DNA of 64,000 nt, from positions 5,358,001-5,422,000 of the forward strand of contig CP102274.1 of NCBI GenBank assembly GCA_025149285.1. The letters run 5' to 3'. A program made the translations under genes and the position numbers. The notes beneath the pieces are model-generated. The model was given only the letters and a program-made list of their open reading frames with translations. It was not told where the DNA came from and did no database searches. The stretch comes from Hungatella hathewayi (lineage in GTDB: Bacteria > Bacillota > Clostridia > Lachnospirales > Lachnospiraceae). Shown one piece after another: positions 27,167 to 36,529 of this stretch (position 1 is its first letter; every line of letters begins with the position of its first letter).

Positions 27167-28277
27167 AAACATCTCCATATGCACATCCTGTCTCTGTATT
27201 AAATAGAAGTATCTTTTCCGGCTTTAGCCGAATATATACCTCCTGCCCGGCCCGGCCTGAGAAATCCGCGCCTGTTACCATCGTCATATCCGGTATATCA
27301 GCCCCGGTGAGGAAAACTGCCGCTTCACGCCCGGTATTTTCTAAAATGCTGATTTTCATCCGCACTGCATGAGGATCGTCCGGTGCCGCCGGCACAATGT
27401 GTTCGGGACGGATACCTGCCTTAATGGGCCCCTGCAGTCCTCTTGCGTCCAGACCGCTTTTACCCATCGGAATACGGGCATTTCCCAGGGTCAGATAATG
27501 TTGTCCGTTATTTGAAATAAGCTCTGTGTCCCACACATTCATATTGGGTGAGCCTATGAACCCAGCAACAAACAGATTCGCCGGATTTCTATATATTTCC
27601 TGCGGTGTTCCAAATTGCTGTAAAACACCGCCGCTTATTACGGCGATGCGCGTCCCCATCGTCATTGCCTCCGTCTGATCATGGGTGACATATATGGTTG
27701 TTACCCCCAGCTCCCGTTGGAGCGTTATAATCTCCCGGCGCATTTCTGTGCGGAGCTTCGCATCGAGATTGGCTAACGGCTCATCCATGAGAAACAGTCC
27801 GGGTTTTCTTATCATGGCCCGCGCAAGGGCAACACGCTGGCGCTGGCCGCCGGACAAGGCCCCCGGTTTCCTTTCAAGCAGAGCATCCAGCTCCAGCTTT
27901 TGCGCCACTTCTGCTACCCTTTTCTCCCTTTCCGTTTTGCCGATATGCTGCATTTTAAGGGGAAAAGCAATATTATCTTTTACTTTCATATTGGGATAAA
28001 GGGCGTAATTTTGGAATACCATGGCAATATCGCGGTTCTTTGGCGGAACCTGGTTCACAGTCCTGCCGTCCATAATGACCTCGCCGCTGCTTATACTCTC
28101 AAGTCCTGCAATCATGCGCAGCAGCGTTGTCTTTCCGCAGCCGGAAGGGCCTACAAAAACTATAAATTCCCCTCTCTTTATTTCCATATCCATATCCTTA
28201 ACAGCATGAACATCGCCTGGATACCATTTATTCACTTTGCTTATCTGCAGATCGCCTGCAAAATTCCTGTTTTCCAT
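27159..28277 (-). CDS. Carbohydrate ABC importer ATPase (MsmK/UgpC type)
   Basis: 372 residues. Walker A GPSGCGKTT (43-51), signature LSGGQ (141-145), Walker B LFLMDEP (161-167), and a C-terminal TOBE regulatory region (about 240-372). It is full length for the MalK/UgpC family and would energise the two permeases upstream. Many Firmicutes use one such ATPase for several importers; here a dedicated copy sits in the operon. Confidence 0.93.
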   Translation of the reverse strand: MENRNFAGDLQISKVNKWYPGDVHAVKDMDMEIKRGEFIVFVGPSGCGKTTLLRMIAGLESISSGEVIMDGRTVNQVPPKNRDIAMVFQNYALYPNMKVKDNIAFPLKMQHIGKTEREKRVAEVAQKLELDALLERKPGALSGGQRQRVALARAMIRKPGLFLMDEPLANLDAKLRTEMRREIITLQRELGVTTIYVTHDQTEAMTMGTRIAVISGGVLQQFGTPQEIYRNPANLFVAGFIGSPNMNVWDTELISNNGQHYLTLGNARIPMGKSGLDARGLQGPIKAGIRPEHIVPAAPDDPHAVRMKISILENTGREAAVFLTGADIPDMTMVTGADFSGRAGQEVYIRLKPEKILLFNTETGCAYGDVYV

Positions 28278-28293
28278 ATATTAATCCCCTGTG

Positions 28294-29133
28294 TTAATCT
28301 TTCATTCCGGAAGATATAATGCCCTGCTCCAGATATTTCTGCCCGGACAGGAATATCAAAAGAGGAGGCATCAGTGTAATCAGTGATGCAATTAATGATA
28401 CCCCGGCGTTATCCGCCGTGATGTTTGACATATATAATGACAGCGGCCAGAGCGCCTGGTTTTTTAAGAATGCCTGAGGCGCTTCTATTGCGTTCCAGTA
28501 TTCCAAGAAGCCCAATACCACAGCCGAGAGAATGCCCGGCGCTCCCAGCGGAAGCCCAAATCGTAAAAAAGTCTGAAATGAGGAAGCCCCATCCACGGCT
28601 GCCGCCTCCATGACCGCCTCCGGTATGTCCATGAAAAAACGTGTCATGATGAATACCGGAAGTGTTGATGCCGCACCGGGCAGTATGACTGCCCACACGG
28701 TATCAATCAGGCCCAGTTTGTTCAGGACAAGATAGCTGGAAACCATGGTCACCTGAAATGGCATCAGCATCAGGACAATATACAAGGTATAGAGTATCTT
28801 TTTCCCGCGAAAATGAAACTTTGCAAATGCCCATGCCGCAGGTGCGCCCAAAAGGACATGGCCAAGTATGATTGGAAAAACCTGCCTGCAGGAATTCCAG
28901 AATACCGTAAAAAACTGGGGCGTATCCAATAATAGTTCCACATATGCCGCCAGAGTCGGATAACGCGCCATTACAGGCCATACAGCCGTTCCTCCCCTGC
29001 CCTCCAGGACAGGCGCAAGATTTTCAGACAGCTCTGCCCCTCCCATAAAGGTACCGGATATCAGCATCCAAAGAGGCAGCCATATAAAGACCGAAATCAA
29101 TACAAGGGGCAAGCCAAGAAGCCATTTTTTCAT
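28294..29133 (-). CDS. Sugar ABC permease (MalG type)
   Basis: 279 residues, six membrane helices. The EAA loop is MEAAAVDGASSFQTFLRFGLPLGAP (shown in part), and it ends KYLEQGIISSGMKD, typical of the MalG family. Its start overlaps the upstream permease stop by 4 bases. Substrate is unknown. Confidence 0.9.
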   Translation of the reverse strand: MKKWLLGLPLVLISVFIWLPLWMLISGTFMGGAELSENLAPVLEGRGGTAVWPVMARYPTLAAYVELLLDTPQFFTVFWNSCRQVFPIILGHVLLGAPAAWAFAKFHFRGKKILYTLYIVLMLMPFQVTMVSSYLVLNKLGLIDTVWAVILPGAASTLPVFIMTRFFMDIPEAVMEAAAVDGASSFQTFLRFGLPLGAPGILSAVVLGFLEYWNAIEAPQAFLKNQALWPLSLYMSNITADNAGVSLIASLITLMPPLLIFLSGQKYLEQGIISSGMKD

Positions 29134-30002
29134 ATCCTATCTCCTCTGTTCATAATTTTTTGCAGCAGTAATATTAAAATAAATACCAGAATTGCCATCA
29201 TCACAGCTCCGGCACACATTTTATCCACATCCAGATTGCCGTACCAGTTATTGAATAAGTGCTGAAGCATGTAAATACTGTCATCCGGATAACCTCCCGC
29301 AATCAGATAAGCCTCCCTGAACACCTTAAAGGAATTGAGCAGCGACAGCACGGTAATGGTAAATAATGTGGGCATTAGATTGGGGAGTGTAATCCTCACA
29401 AACCGCTGGAGGCTTCCGGCGCCGTCTATCTGAGCCGCCTCATATAATGCCGGATTTATGGCGCTGAGTCCTGACAGCCACAGCACCATATCATATCCGA
29501 AATTCTTCCACAGATAAGCAAACACCAACACGCCAAAGGCGGCCTTACTTCCAATCCAGTCAACCGGAACCAAACCCCAAAGTGCAGTAAATGCATTGAG
29601 AAGTCCATTTTTATGAAAAATCACACGCCACAAAAGAACAATCGAAGCAACGGGAACCGCCATGGGTACAAGAAACGAGGTCTTGAAAATGCCGCGCTTT
29701 TCCCTGAAGGAGGCCAGCATCAGGGAAACAGCCAGGGAAAAGAGTAACAGAAGCGGTATGCAGACTAAGATAAATCTTGCTGTATTAGCTGCCGCCAGCT
29801 GAAACGCATGGTTCCTCAAGACTGACAGATAATTTTGAAATCCCACAAACCGGTCACCGGCAGCCAGGAAAAAGGAACGGCGCAGAGCGTCCAGCATAGG
29901 AATCAGCACCATAATGCTCACGAACAGCAGGCTCGGCAGCAAAAACAGCCATGGTACCATTTGTTCCCGGATCGGAACACTGTATTCACGTTTTTTCTTC
30001 AT
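29130..30002 (-). CDS. Sugar ABC permease (MalF/UgpA type)
   Basis: 290 residues, six helices. The EAA loop runs ALYEAAQIDGAGSLQRFVRI followed by TLPNLMP. ATG 30002 has GGGAGG seven bases upstream; the reading frame extends further upstream, inside the previous gene. It overlaps that gene's 3' end by 17 bases, so translation is coupled. Confidence 0.88.
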   Translation of the reverse strand: MKKKREYSVPIREQMVPWLFLLPSLLFVSIMVLIPMLDALRRSFFLAAGDRFVGFQNYLSVLRNHAFQLAAANTARFILVCIPLLLLFSLAVSLMLASFREKRGIFKTSFLVPMAVPVASIVLLWRVIFHKNGLLNAFTALWGLVPVDWIGSKAAFGVLVFAYLWKNFGYDMVLWLSGLSAINPALYEAAQIDGAGSLQRFVRITLPNLMPTLFTITVLSLLNSFKVFREAYLIAGGYPDDSIYMLQHLFNNWYGNLDVDKMCAGAVMMAILVFILILLLQKIMNRGDRI

Positions 30003-31227
30003 CCATAATCCTCCCTTCACGGACATCGGCGGCAAGTGTTTCTTTCAGACAGTAAAAGAGAAAATCCACACATATCCAAAGACATGGCAGAAGATACATC
30101 GCTTTGCAAAAGGTCATATTGTGAGCAGAGGCTATCTTGAATGAAATCAGGCAAAGTGTCAGTGTATATGCCGCACAATAGAACATCATTCTTTTGTAAG
30201 AGCGTATGGATACCAGCATTGCTGCGGCTGCCGTAAAGGCAGAGGCACACACAGAAAGCAGCACTGCCATAAATGACGAGGTCCAAAGCTCCATATCCCG
30301 GAAGGCAGGCCCGGCCGCCATCCAGGAGACCATATTTTTCCCCTGCTCCTGAAACAGATTTCCCCAGAACTCAAAATCAGACCACATTGTGGGGACAAAC
30401 TCGGAAGGAAACTCAGGCAGATCCATACAAAACCATAATACGGCCAATATACCGAAAGCGATTAAAAAATAAACAGCCAGCAGTAGGGGATAACGGAAAA
30501 GCCTTTTTCCATGCCTGGTCACGCGCCCAAGGATACCAATTGCCAGAATGATCGCAGGGAGCCGGAGTATCATGCCAAGTACCCATGCAAATAATGTCAG
30601 GTCAAGGATCCGTCCCTCCGGAAAACCTGCCGATGAGAGATACTGACCGGCCCTCTCCCCTGCTCCCGGACCTGTAAACGTCAGCTGCATATTGGATAAG
30701 GGTTCTTTCGATTCCGCCTGCGCCTGTAAGAATAACCTTGGTTCTTCCTCCTCAAATATGCCGCGGACATAGAACCGCTTTCCTTCCGCCTTTACCGGCA
30801 GCCCAATCACATTAATACTCCCCCACAGGGAGAATGCCAGACCGGTACTGACGGCACAGCCAGAGGCATCCGATCTGGCCGGATAAGCGCCGTCAGCCGG
30901 CATGGAGGAGACAACATCCCCGCAGTCTCCAAAGGCGGCAACTATATCCGCCTTCATCTCCTTTTTATCTGAAGCCATTATCTCCTGTTCCGGATATATC
31001 TGCCATAAGGTGACCTCCGGCTGGTTTCCTGCTCCATCCTGCCTTGCATACGTCTGCTGCCTGATAAGCTCTGAGGGGCTGACACCGCCCTTTTCCCATT
31101 TAATACCAACACTGGTGCAGTGACTGATGGCCGTACTATAGAAAGAACAAGCGAAACTCCAAAGAACCGCTGCCAGTATTGCTGATATTGTCAACGCCCG
31201 GTAATGAGCAAACCTGTTAATTTTCAA
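29986..31227 (-). CDS. MacB-like membrane protein within the ABC operon
   Basis: 413 residues. A membrane helix (about 10-30) is followed by a large outside domain with MacB-periplasmic-core-like character (about 30-210). Four or five helices then follow (about 215-395) and there is no ATPase domain. It overlaps the HlyD-type gene by 11 bases and the MalF-type permease by 17. Together with the HlyD-like protein it looks like the membrane part of an exporter or sensor, but the gene set lacks a MacB-type ATPase. Homology to MacB is suggested by layout only; low-to-moderate certainty. Confidence 0.6.
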   Translation of the reverse strand: MKINRFAHYRALTISAILAAVLWSFACSFYSTAISHCTSVGIKWEKGGVSPSELIRQQTYARQDGAGNQPEVTLWQIYPEQEIMASDKKEMKADIVAAFGDCGDVVSSMPADGAYPARSDASGCAVSTGLAFSLWGSINVIGLPVKAEGKRFYVRGIFEEEEPRLFLQAQAESKEPLSNMQLTFTGPGAGERAGQYLSSAGFPEGRILDLTLFAWVLGMILRLPAIILAIGILGRVTRHGKRLFRYPLLLAVYFLIAFGILAVLWFCMDLPEFPSEFVPTMWSDFEFWGNLFQEQGKNMVSWMAAGPAFRDMELWTSSFMAVLLSVCASAFTAAAAMLVSIRSYKRMMFYCAAYTLTLCLISFKIASAHNMTFCKAMYLLPCLWICVDFLFYCLKETLAADVREGRIMDEEKT

Positions 31228-33163
31228 TGCGGACCCTGTCTCCTTCCGATATGATCTTATTTGAGCTTATAACTACCTGATCCGAATACGTAAGCGCGCC
31301 GTCAACATACATCATCTGACTGTCTCTTTCCTTTACTGTTATATCTACCCTTGCAATGACCCATTCTGTTCCCAGTACGGAGCTTTGTCTGCGGAGTACG
31401 AATACGTGGTCTCCGCCGGAATCACTTCTGAGTGCGGTAAGAGGCAGACAATTTTGATACGTCTCGCTCTTTCTGCTTAGAAAAAGCTGTGCCGGCATAC
31501 CGGAAGTATAACCTCCCTCCGGCAGAACCGCAGTTACTAAAACCTGGTCCGACTCGTCCGGCGTGCTGATGGAATGAATCTCCACATCTGCTTTTTGTGT
31601 GCTTCCATCCAATTTGTAATGAAGCTCTCCCTTGTCCCCGGCTGAAAAGCGGCGCGCTGAATCTTTATCCAGTTTTCCTTCAAAAACAAATCCTCTGTCA
31701 GCAGAGGAAAGAATGACTGCATCTTCCCCCTCCTTTGTTTTATCCCCGCGTTCCAGCGTCCTCACCACCGTTCCAGGGGCCGGAGCCAAAAGACGTCCCC
31801 CATTATCCAGAATTTCCTGTAATGCAGCACGCGATTTCTCTTTATCTGACCGCTCAGATTCACAGGTAATTCTGTCAATCTCACCTTCCTTCTGCAATAC
31901 CTCAGCCTGTCTCCGGGCATCTTCCAATGCTGCCTGCGCGGTCTCAACTGCCCTTCCCGCAGCATAAAGTTCTTCCTCCTCAGAATATTGGTTATCCTCT
32001 GACTCACGCCGGGCACGGTTTAACGCTTCTCTTGCAGTATCAATGGCAGCCTGGGCCTCACTGACTGCAGACTCAGTTGAAAAATCTTTTCCTTCCCTGA
32101 CTGCTTCCAGCACTGTTTCTGCTTTATAAAGAGCATCTTTGGCTTTATCAATTTTACGTTTCCAGCGTCGCTTGATGGAATCCAGGTTATCGTCTGCCCT
32201 GTCATAGGACGATGAGTTATAGTCTGCTTTTGAAAGTTCCTTTTTGGCCTGGTTAAATGCCTTTTGCGCAATGGAAAGTTCCTCCTCCGCCTCCTTCAGC
32301 TCCTCCGTATAATCCGTGGCATCATCCGGCTGCTTCCCTGCAATCGCTTCCTTTATTTCGCTGACTCTCTGATTTGCCATATTAAGTTCATCTTTCGCCT
32401 GCTCATACGCTTCTAATGCCTGCTGATAACTATCCTCTGAATCATCAAGATTTTCTGATTCCTCATCCAGCGCCTGTTCTGCGGCGCGGATGGCGTCCTC
32501 CGCGTCCTCCCTTACATTTTGCAGGTTTTCCCTCGCTTCCTTCACAAGCGCTTCTGCCTTATTAATAAGAATCTTTTCCGCATCCGCCAGTGTTTCTTCA
32601 AGCTTTGTATAATCTTCTTTCAGCCGCATCTCTGCCCTGGCATACTTCGCAGCAATCCGCTCATACGCCTTTTTGGCATCCTCCAGCGTACGCTGTGCCT
32701 CAATCACATCATTGCCGCCATTGTTTGATGAAATATCCAATTTAAGATTAAGGATACGGATTTCTTCTTCCAGTTTCTTAATCCGTTCTTCTACGGCGGG
32801 GACATCAAATTCTATCAACGCCTCGCCTTTTTCTACTGATTTGCCCTTCCCGGCATATACGGAAACGGCCTTAAGGCCATCCGGAAGACTAATCCCTTTC
32901 TCCGCTGACGCATGGATAATCCCCTCCAATTCAACCCTGTTCATCAGCGTTTTTCCTGCCATAGAAGCTACCGAAACATGGGCGGTAGTAAAGGAATACG
33001 ATACACGGGAAATAATTGTGCATACTAACATGAATGCAAAAAATCCAATCATAAGATATACAGCCATGCGCTGTACACGGTCTTCTATGAGGGGCCTGTA
33101 TTTCTTTCCGGAAATAAGCATGGCCTTTTGTTCTCTTATTTTTTCCCCAATATGTAAACGCAT
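31217..33163 (-). CDS. HlyD/MFP-type adaptor with very long coiled coil
   Basis: 648 residues. One N-terminal membrane helix (34-52) is followed by a biotinyl-lipoyl half (about 90-120). A long coiled coil (about 125-460) is rich in Ala, Glu, Lys and Arg. The return lipoyl half has LLAPAPGTVVRTLERGD (about 470), then a beta-barrel and membrane-proximal domain. Usual length is 350-450 residues, so the hairpin is much extended. ATG 33163 has AGGAG about 11 bases upstream. It should bridge the membrane to the wall space and work with the MacB-like protein. Confidence 0.85.
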   Translation of the reverse strand: MRLHIGEKIREQKAMLISGKKYRPLIEDRVQRMAVYLMIGFFAFMLVCTIISRVSYSFTTAHVSVASMAGKTLMNRVELEGIIHASAEKGISLPDGLKAVSVYAGKGKSVEKGEALIEFDVPAVEERIKKLEEEIRILNLKLDISSNNGGNDVIEAQRTLEDAKKAYERIAAKYARAEMRLKEDYTKLEETLADAEKILINKAEALVKEARENLQNVREDAEDAIRAAEQALDEESENLDDSEDSYQQALEAYEQAKDELNMANQRVSEIKEAIAGKQPDDATDYTEELKEAEEELSIAQKAFNQAKKELSKADYNSSSYDRADDNLDSIKRRWKRKIDKAKDALYKAETVLEAVREGKDFSTESAVSEAQAAIDTAREALNRARRESEDNQYSEEEELYAAGRAVETAQAALEDARRQAEVLQKEGEIDRITCESERSDKEKSRAALQEILDNGGRLLAPAPGTVVRTLERGDKTKEGEDAVILSSADRGFVFEGKLDKDSARRFSAGDKGELHYKLDGSTQKADVEIHSISTPDESDQVLVTAVLPEGGYTSGMPAQLFLSRKSETYQNCLPLTALRSDSGGDHVFVLRRQSSVLGTEWVIARVDITVKERDSQMMYVDGALTYSDQVVISSNKIISEGDRVRIEN

Positions 33164-33185
33164 AGCTGTATCATCTCCTATCAGG

Positions 33186-33785
33186 TTAATTGAACACAAT
33201 CATAATGATTCTGTCTGCCAGGTAAGAACCGTCCGCCTGCTGTTTCCCGAAACACAGTACAAAATCACTGCCCCCTATCCTGTCTTTTTCACTGTCCTCC
33301 AAAAAGTAGCTGCTGCCATCCGATTTCACGGTTCCCTTTTGAAATACCGTGTCTTCTGTATAAGTAACCGTCATGCTGCCCCCATCTCCTGAAGATGAAG
33401 TGCCGTCCGCAAAGGGCGATGTATTAATCACGCACCCGGTATCCGAGCATTCGCCGGCTGTACCGCTCAAATCAGCAGACTTCATCATGTCATTCGCATC
33501 TGCAAACGTATCCATTGTATCTGAGTCCCCATTCCCGGCATCATCCTGAATTTGCAGAGACGAATCATTTTGGACCGCTTCCTCCTGCTTTTCAGGGACC
33601 TCCGCCTTCTCCTCCTTACTGGCAGTAATTACAGGATTACTTTCCTGTCTCTCTGTCGCTTCAATTCTTTCTGTTTCCGTTTTTGTATTTGTCTCTATAC
33701 CTGCACAGCCGGTAACCAAAAGCATCCCCGCGCAGATAACTGCATATATCCCCATCATTCCTCTTTTCATAAGCTGTCTTTTCAT
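33186..33785 (-). CDS. Small secreted lipoprotein
   Basis: 199 residues with signal peptide and lipobox LVTGC (lipid Cys near residue 27). A disordered Glu/Thr/Asp-rich spacer (about 30-120) leads to a compact beta-rich C-terminal domain (about 135-199). ATG 33785 has AAAGGAG eight bases upstream. It lies between the propeller-SBP gene and the HlyD gene; family not recognised. Confidence 0.75.
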   Translation of the reverse strand: MKRQLMKRGMMGIYAVICAGMLLVTGCAGIETNTKTETERIEATERQESNPVITASKEEKAEVPEKQEEAVQNDSSLQIQDDAGNGDSDTMDTFADANDMMKSADLSGTAGECSDTGCVINTSPFADGTSSSGDGGSMTVTYTEDTVFQKGTVKSDGSSYFLEDSEKDRIGGSDFVLCFGKQQADGSYLADRIIMIVFN

Positions 33786-33817
33786 AGTTTTGGCTCCTTT
33801 CCTTTGCATAAAAATTT

Positions 33818-35947
33818 TCACATTTGCTCATTGATATAAAGACTGGCCCGGCTCTGAATTCTTTCAGCCGCTTCCAGGGCGCTCCTGGCCCCTGAAAAAT
33901 ATTCCCGGGCCTCCTCTAATATCAGTGATTCCAGTGTCTGATTGTCATTCTCCACATAGGCTGCGCTGTTTAAAAGCTGCATTGTCAGCTCCACATCTTC
34001 TTTTGTTGCCTTGCCGTCTTCGTAAATCCATGTCCAGACAGATTTTCCATCCACCGCCGCCTGCGTGACCTTATCAAACGCCCTCTTATGAATCGGAAGC
34101 ATCATACATGACATCTGATGCTCCTCTGTCAATAGTGTTCTGACAAATTCCCATGCCCCTTCCTTCCGGGAGCTGGACGAGGAGATTCCAACCTTCACTT
34201 CCGGTTTGATTACGTGGTACTCACCGCCGCCTCCGGGAAGTCCAAGAAATCTCAGATTCCCGTTGTAATAATTTCTGTACCGGGTGATGTGGTAAACGCT
34301 CAGCACAGTCTCATAGGCTGCTGCATAGCTTTCGCTCATCTCCGTTCCTCCAAAGCTGTTCTGGCTGCTTTCCTGTATTTTGCCGGCAAATTCCAGCATT
34401 TTTACAAATTCAGGTGAATCAAAAGAGCATTTGCCCAAATTCCAGTCAATAAAACTGCCATCTGTCTGAAGCATGATTTTCAGGAAGGAAGCACCAGACA
34501 GATTGTTTATGGAATTGGCTCCGTAAGTATCAAGGACCTTTTCCAGCTCCTGAATGGTCCAGCCATCGTTTCCAGCCACAATATCTTCACCGGCCAGCAT
34601 AGTGGATATGGCTGCTCCGTCCGTAAGATAGGGCAGCTTTCCATCCAGGCTGATAGCTTCAAAGACATTTTCAAAGTAATCCTCTTTCCTGATTTCCGGA
34701 TCATGTTCCATATATGGATAGAGATCTTCTAAAAGCCCTTTGCTTTGATAAATCTGTACAGACAAATGACTCATATCCAGGATATCCGGCATATCGCCGG
34801 AGATGATACGTGTATTAAGATTTATAATGGCATTATCCCATTCCTCGTCAGTCACATTCTGCGCATACGGAAAATACTCTGTCAGCTCAACCTTATACCT
34901 GTCGTTTGTTTTGTTAAAATCAGATACGGCCTGGACAAGGCCGGGGGTCGCGCTCAGGCTCACCATACTCAAATTCTCCCTCTCATCCGCCCCCTTGGTC
35001 AGAACCGCCATTTCATACGATAATACCTCAGTCTGATTAGATGAGGCTGCCAGGACCACAAAACGCCCGTCCGTGCATTCTCCAAGATGAACCTCTGATG
35101 TGCCAAGTCCCATATCCGACCAGTTAAAGACCGGGCTGCCCTCCTGCGCGCCCGCTGCATAACCATATAAAACCGAAGAATCAAACCGATAGAAATCTTT
35201 GTTCACACCTCCGTACAGCCCTGCTGTTGCGCCCAGATATATTTTATCTTTACTCCAATCCAGGCTCTTCATGTCCACTGTCAGCAGGTCATAGTTCATA
35301 CGGTCCGGGGAAGTTGCACAAATACCAATCTGTCCCCCGGCAGTCGTTGTGGTTGTCATAAGATTTCCCTCATAGTCGAGAGAAAATAAGAAACTGCCGT
35401 CATTGTCGAACAGATAGACCAGCGTATTTCTGCCTTTAGCAGCCACACAGATATTTCCCTCTCTATCAATGCTGAGGAACAAATCTCTTCCAACTGCCGA
35501 TATGACTGAGGTGTCCATCACACCTGCCAGGTCAACCGACTGAACCAGTGAACCGCTGTTGTCAAATTTCCTTAAACTATAGACACCGGCCTGTTCCAGG
35601 CAAACCGCCCAGATACTGTTGTCCGGGGCAAAGCCAAAATCCAGAAGCGAAACCGAGGCGTCCAGCTCCAGATTCTGTTTCAAAAATTTACCGTCATCAA
35701 TGTTCATTGCTGCCAGATAGGACGTGCCATCTTCCTCCAGACAGCACATATAGGCCATATCATCTTTGAGCAGAAGTCTTTCGATTCCTGTCACTGAGTC
35801 CGGAATATCAAAAAAGTCTGCAACATAGGAAGAATCCGGCTGCATGGCATCCATGCGGTTCCCGCAGGCTGTTATGGTAAAAATCAGTGCTGTTGTTCCC
35901 ATTATTGTAAAAATCCGTCTTAACTTCTTTCTCACAGCCACCTCCAT
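33818..35947 (-). CDS. Lipoprotein joining a beta-propeller to a solute-binding domain
   Basis: 709 residues. The lipobox is TITAC (Cys28). Residues about 45-330 are a run of short beta-strand repeats with VYLFDNDGSFLFSLDYEG-like blades, suggesting a propeller. Residues about 335-709 match the family 1 extracellular solute-binding protein fold (SDFNKTNDRYKVELTEYF; NAIINLNTRIISGDMPDIL). It is the first gene of the operon with the ABC importer and the HlyD/MacB-like pair. The propeller could be a second ligand or contact site. The start is 35947, with GGAGG 12 bases upstream; a GTG at 35935 with closer GGAGG is possible. Confidence 0.85.
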   Translation of the reverse strand: MEVAVRKKLRRIFTIMGTTALIFTITACGNRMDAMQPDSSYVADFFDIPDSVTGIERLLLKDDMAYMCCLEEDGTSYLAAMNIDDGKFLKQNLELDASVSLLDFGFAPDNSIWAVCLEQAGVYSLRKFDNSGSLVQSVDLAGVMDTSVISAVGRDLFLSIDREGNICVAAKGRNTLVYLFDNDGSFLFSLDYEGNLMTTTTTAGGQIGICATSPDRMNYDLLTVDMKSLDWSKDKIYLGATAGLYGGVNKDFYRFDSSVLYGYAAGAQEGSPVFNWSDMGLGTSEVHLGECTDGRFVVLAASSNQTEVLSYEMAVLTKGADERENLSMVSLSATPGLVQAVSDFNKTNDRYKVELTEYFPYAQNVTDEEWDNAIINLNTRIISGDMPDILDMSHLSVQIYQSKGLLEDLYPYMEHDPEIRKEDYFENVFEAISLDGKLPYLTDGAAISTMLAGEDIVAGNDGWTIQELEKVLDTYGANSINNLSGASFLKIMLQTDGSFIDWNLGKCSFDSPEFVKMLEFAGKIQESSQNSFGGTEMSESYAAAYETVLSVYHITRYRNYYNGNLRFLGLPGGGGEYHVIKPEVKVGISSSSSRKEGAWEFVRTLLTEEHQMSCMMLPIHKRAFDKVTQAAVDGKSVWTWIYEDGKATKEDVELTMQLLNSAAYVENDNQTLESLILEEAREYFSGARSALEAAERIQSRASLYINEQM

Positions 35948-35973
35948 ACCCTAAAATTACCTCCTTTCATATA

Positions 35974-36029
35974 AAAATTGCCTGCTCTATCAGGCAGTTT
36001 AAGCATACCATTGATGAGCAGGCAATTTT
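35974..36029 (-). promoter_or_regulatory. Leader hairpin/terminator before the propeller-SBP operon
   Basis: A perfect 14-base stem (AAAATTGCCTGCTC with GAGCAGGCAATTTT) around a 28-base loop ends in a T-run on the minus strand, about 27 bases before the gene start. An alternative inner hairpin (TGCCTG/CAGGCA) competes for the same bases. It could be a plain terminator of the upstream decayed gene or an attenuator. Confidence 0.6.
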
Positions 36030-36084
36030 TTAATTTGAGATAATTGATTTTCTATGGAATGGTAAATGAATGATTAAGAAATTC

Positions 36085-36516
36085 CTAAGGCGATATACTC
36101 CTCTTTCTGAGATTTATCAGTTCAAAAACATTATTCATAATCTCCTTATCCCGTACTTCTAACATCAGCCATTTCTGTCCGTTACCAGTTTTTGCATCTC
36201 TGAATACTTTCTGCACATAGTCAGAAAATAACGGCATTAATAATTCTGCCTCCGTAAGTTCACGGCTTCCTATCACCACAAGAGCGATAAAATAACCCTA
36301 CATTGGGTAACAGGTACAAAGAGATTTCCCGCTTTTCTTGTATTTAATATTCCAGCCTGGCTGCATGGAACAGCGGCTGTAATCCATATAAGGCTCAATC
36401 CGGTAAGCGGACCGGATACGGCTGTCAAACTCTGTCCATAACGGATTGTCAATATACTCCGCTATTTGCTTCAGAGATGGAGCATCGCCGTTTGTATAAA
36501 GCATATTCCAATCCAT
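36085..36516 (-). pseudogene. DUF3788 gene with an in-frame amber stop
   Basis: The reading frame starts MDWNMLYTNGDAPSLKQIAEY and reaches SLCTCYPM, then meets TAG. It continues in the same frame as GYFIALVVIGSRELTEAELL and so on to the natural stop at 36085. The 144-codon total matches the DUF3788 length. A single base change is therefore enough to explain the break. Function of the family is unknown. Confidence 0.85.
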
Positions 36517-36529
36517 CCCAATATCCCTC

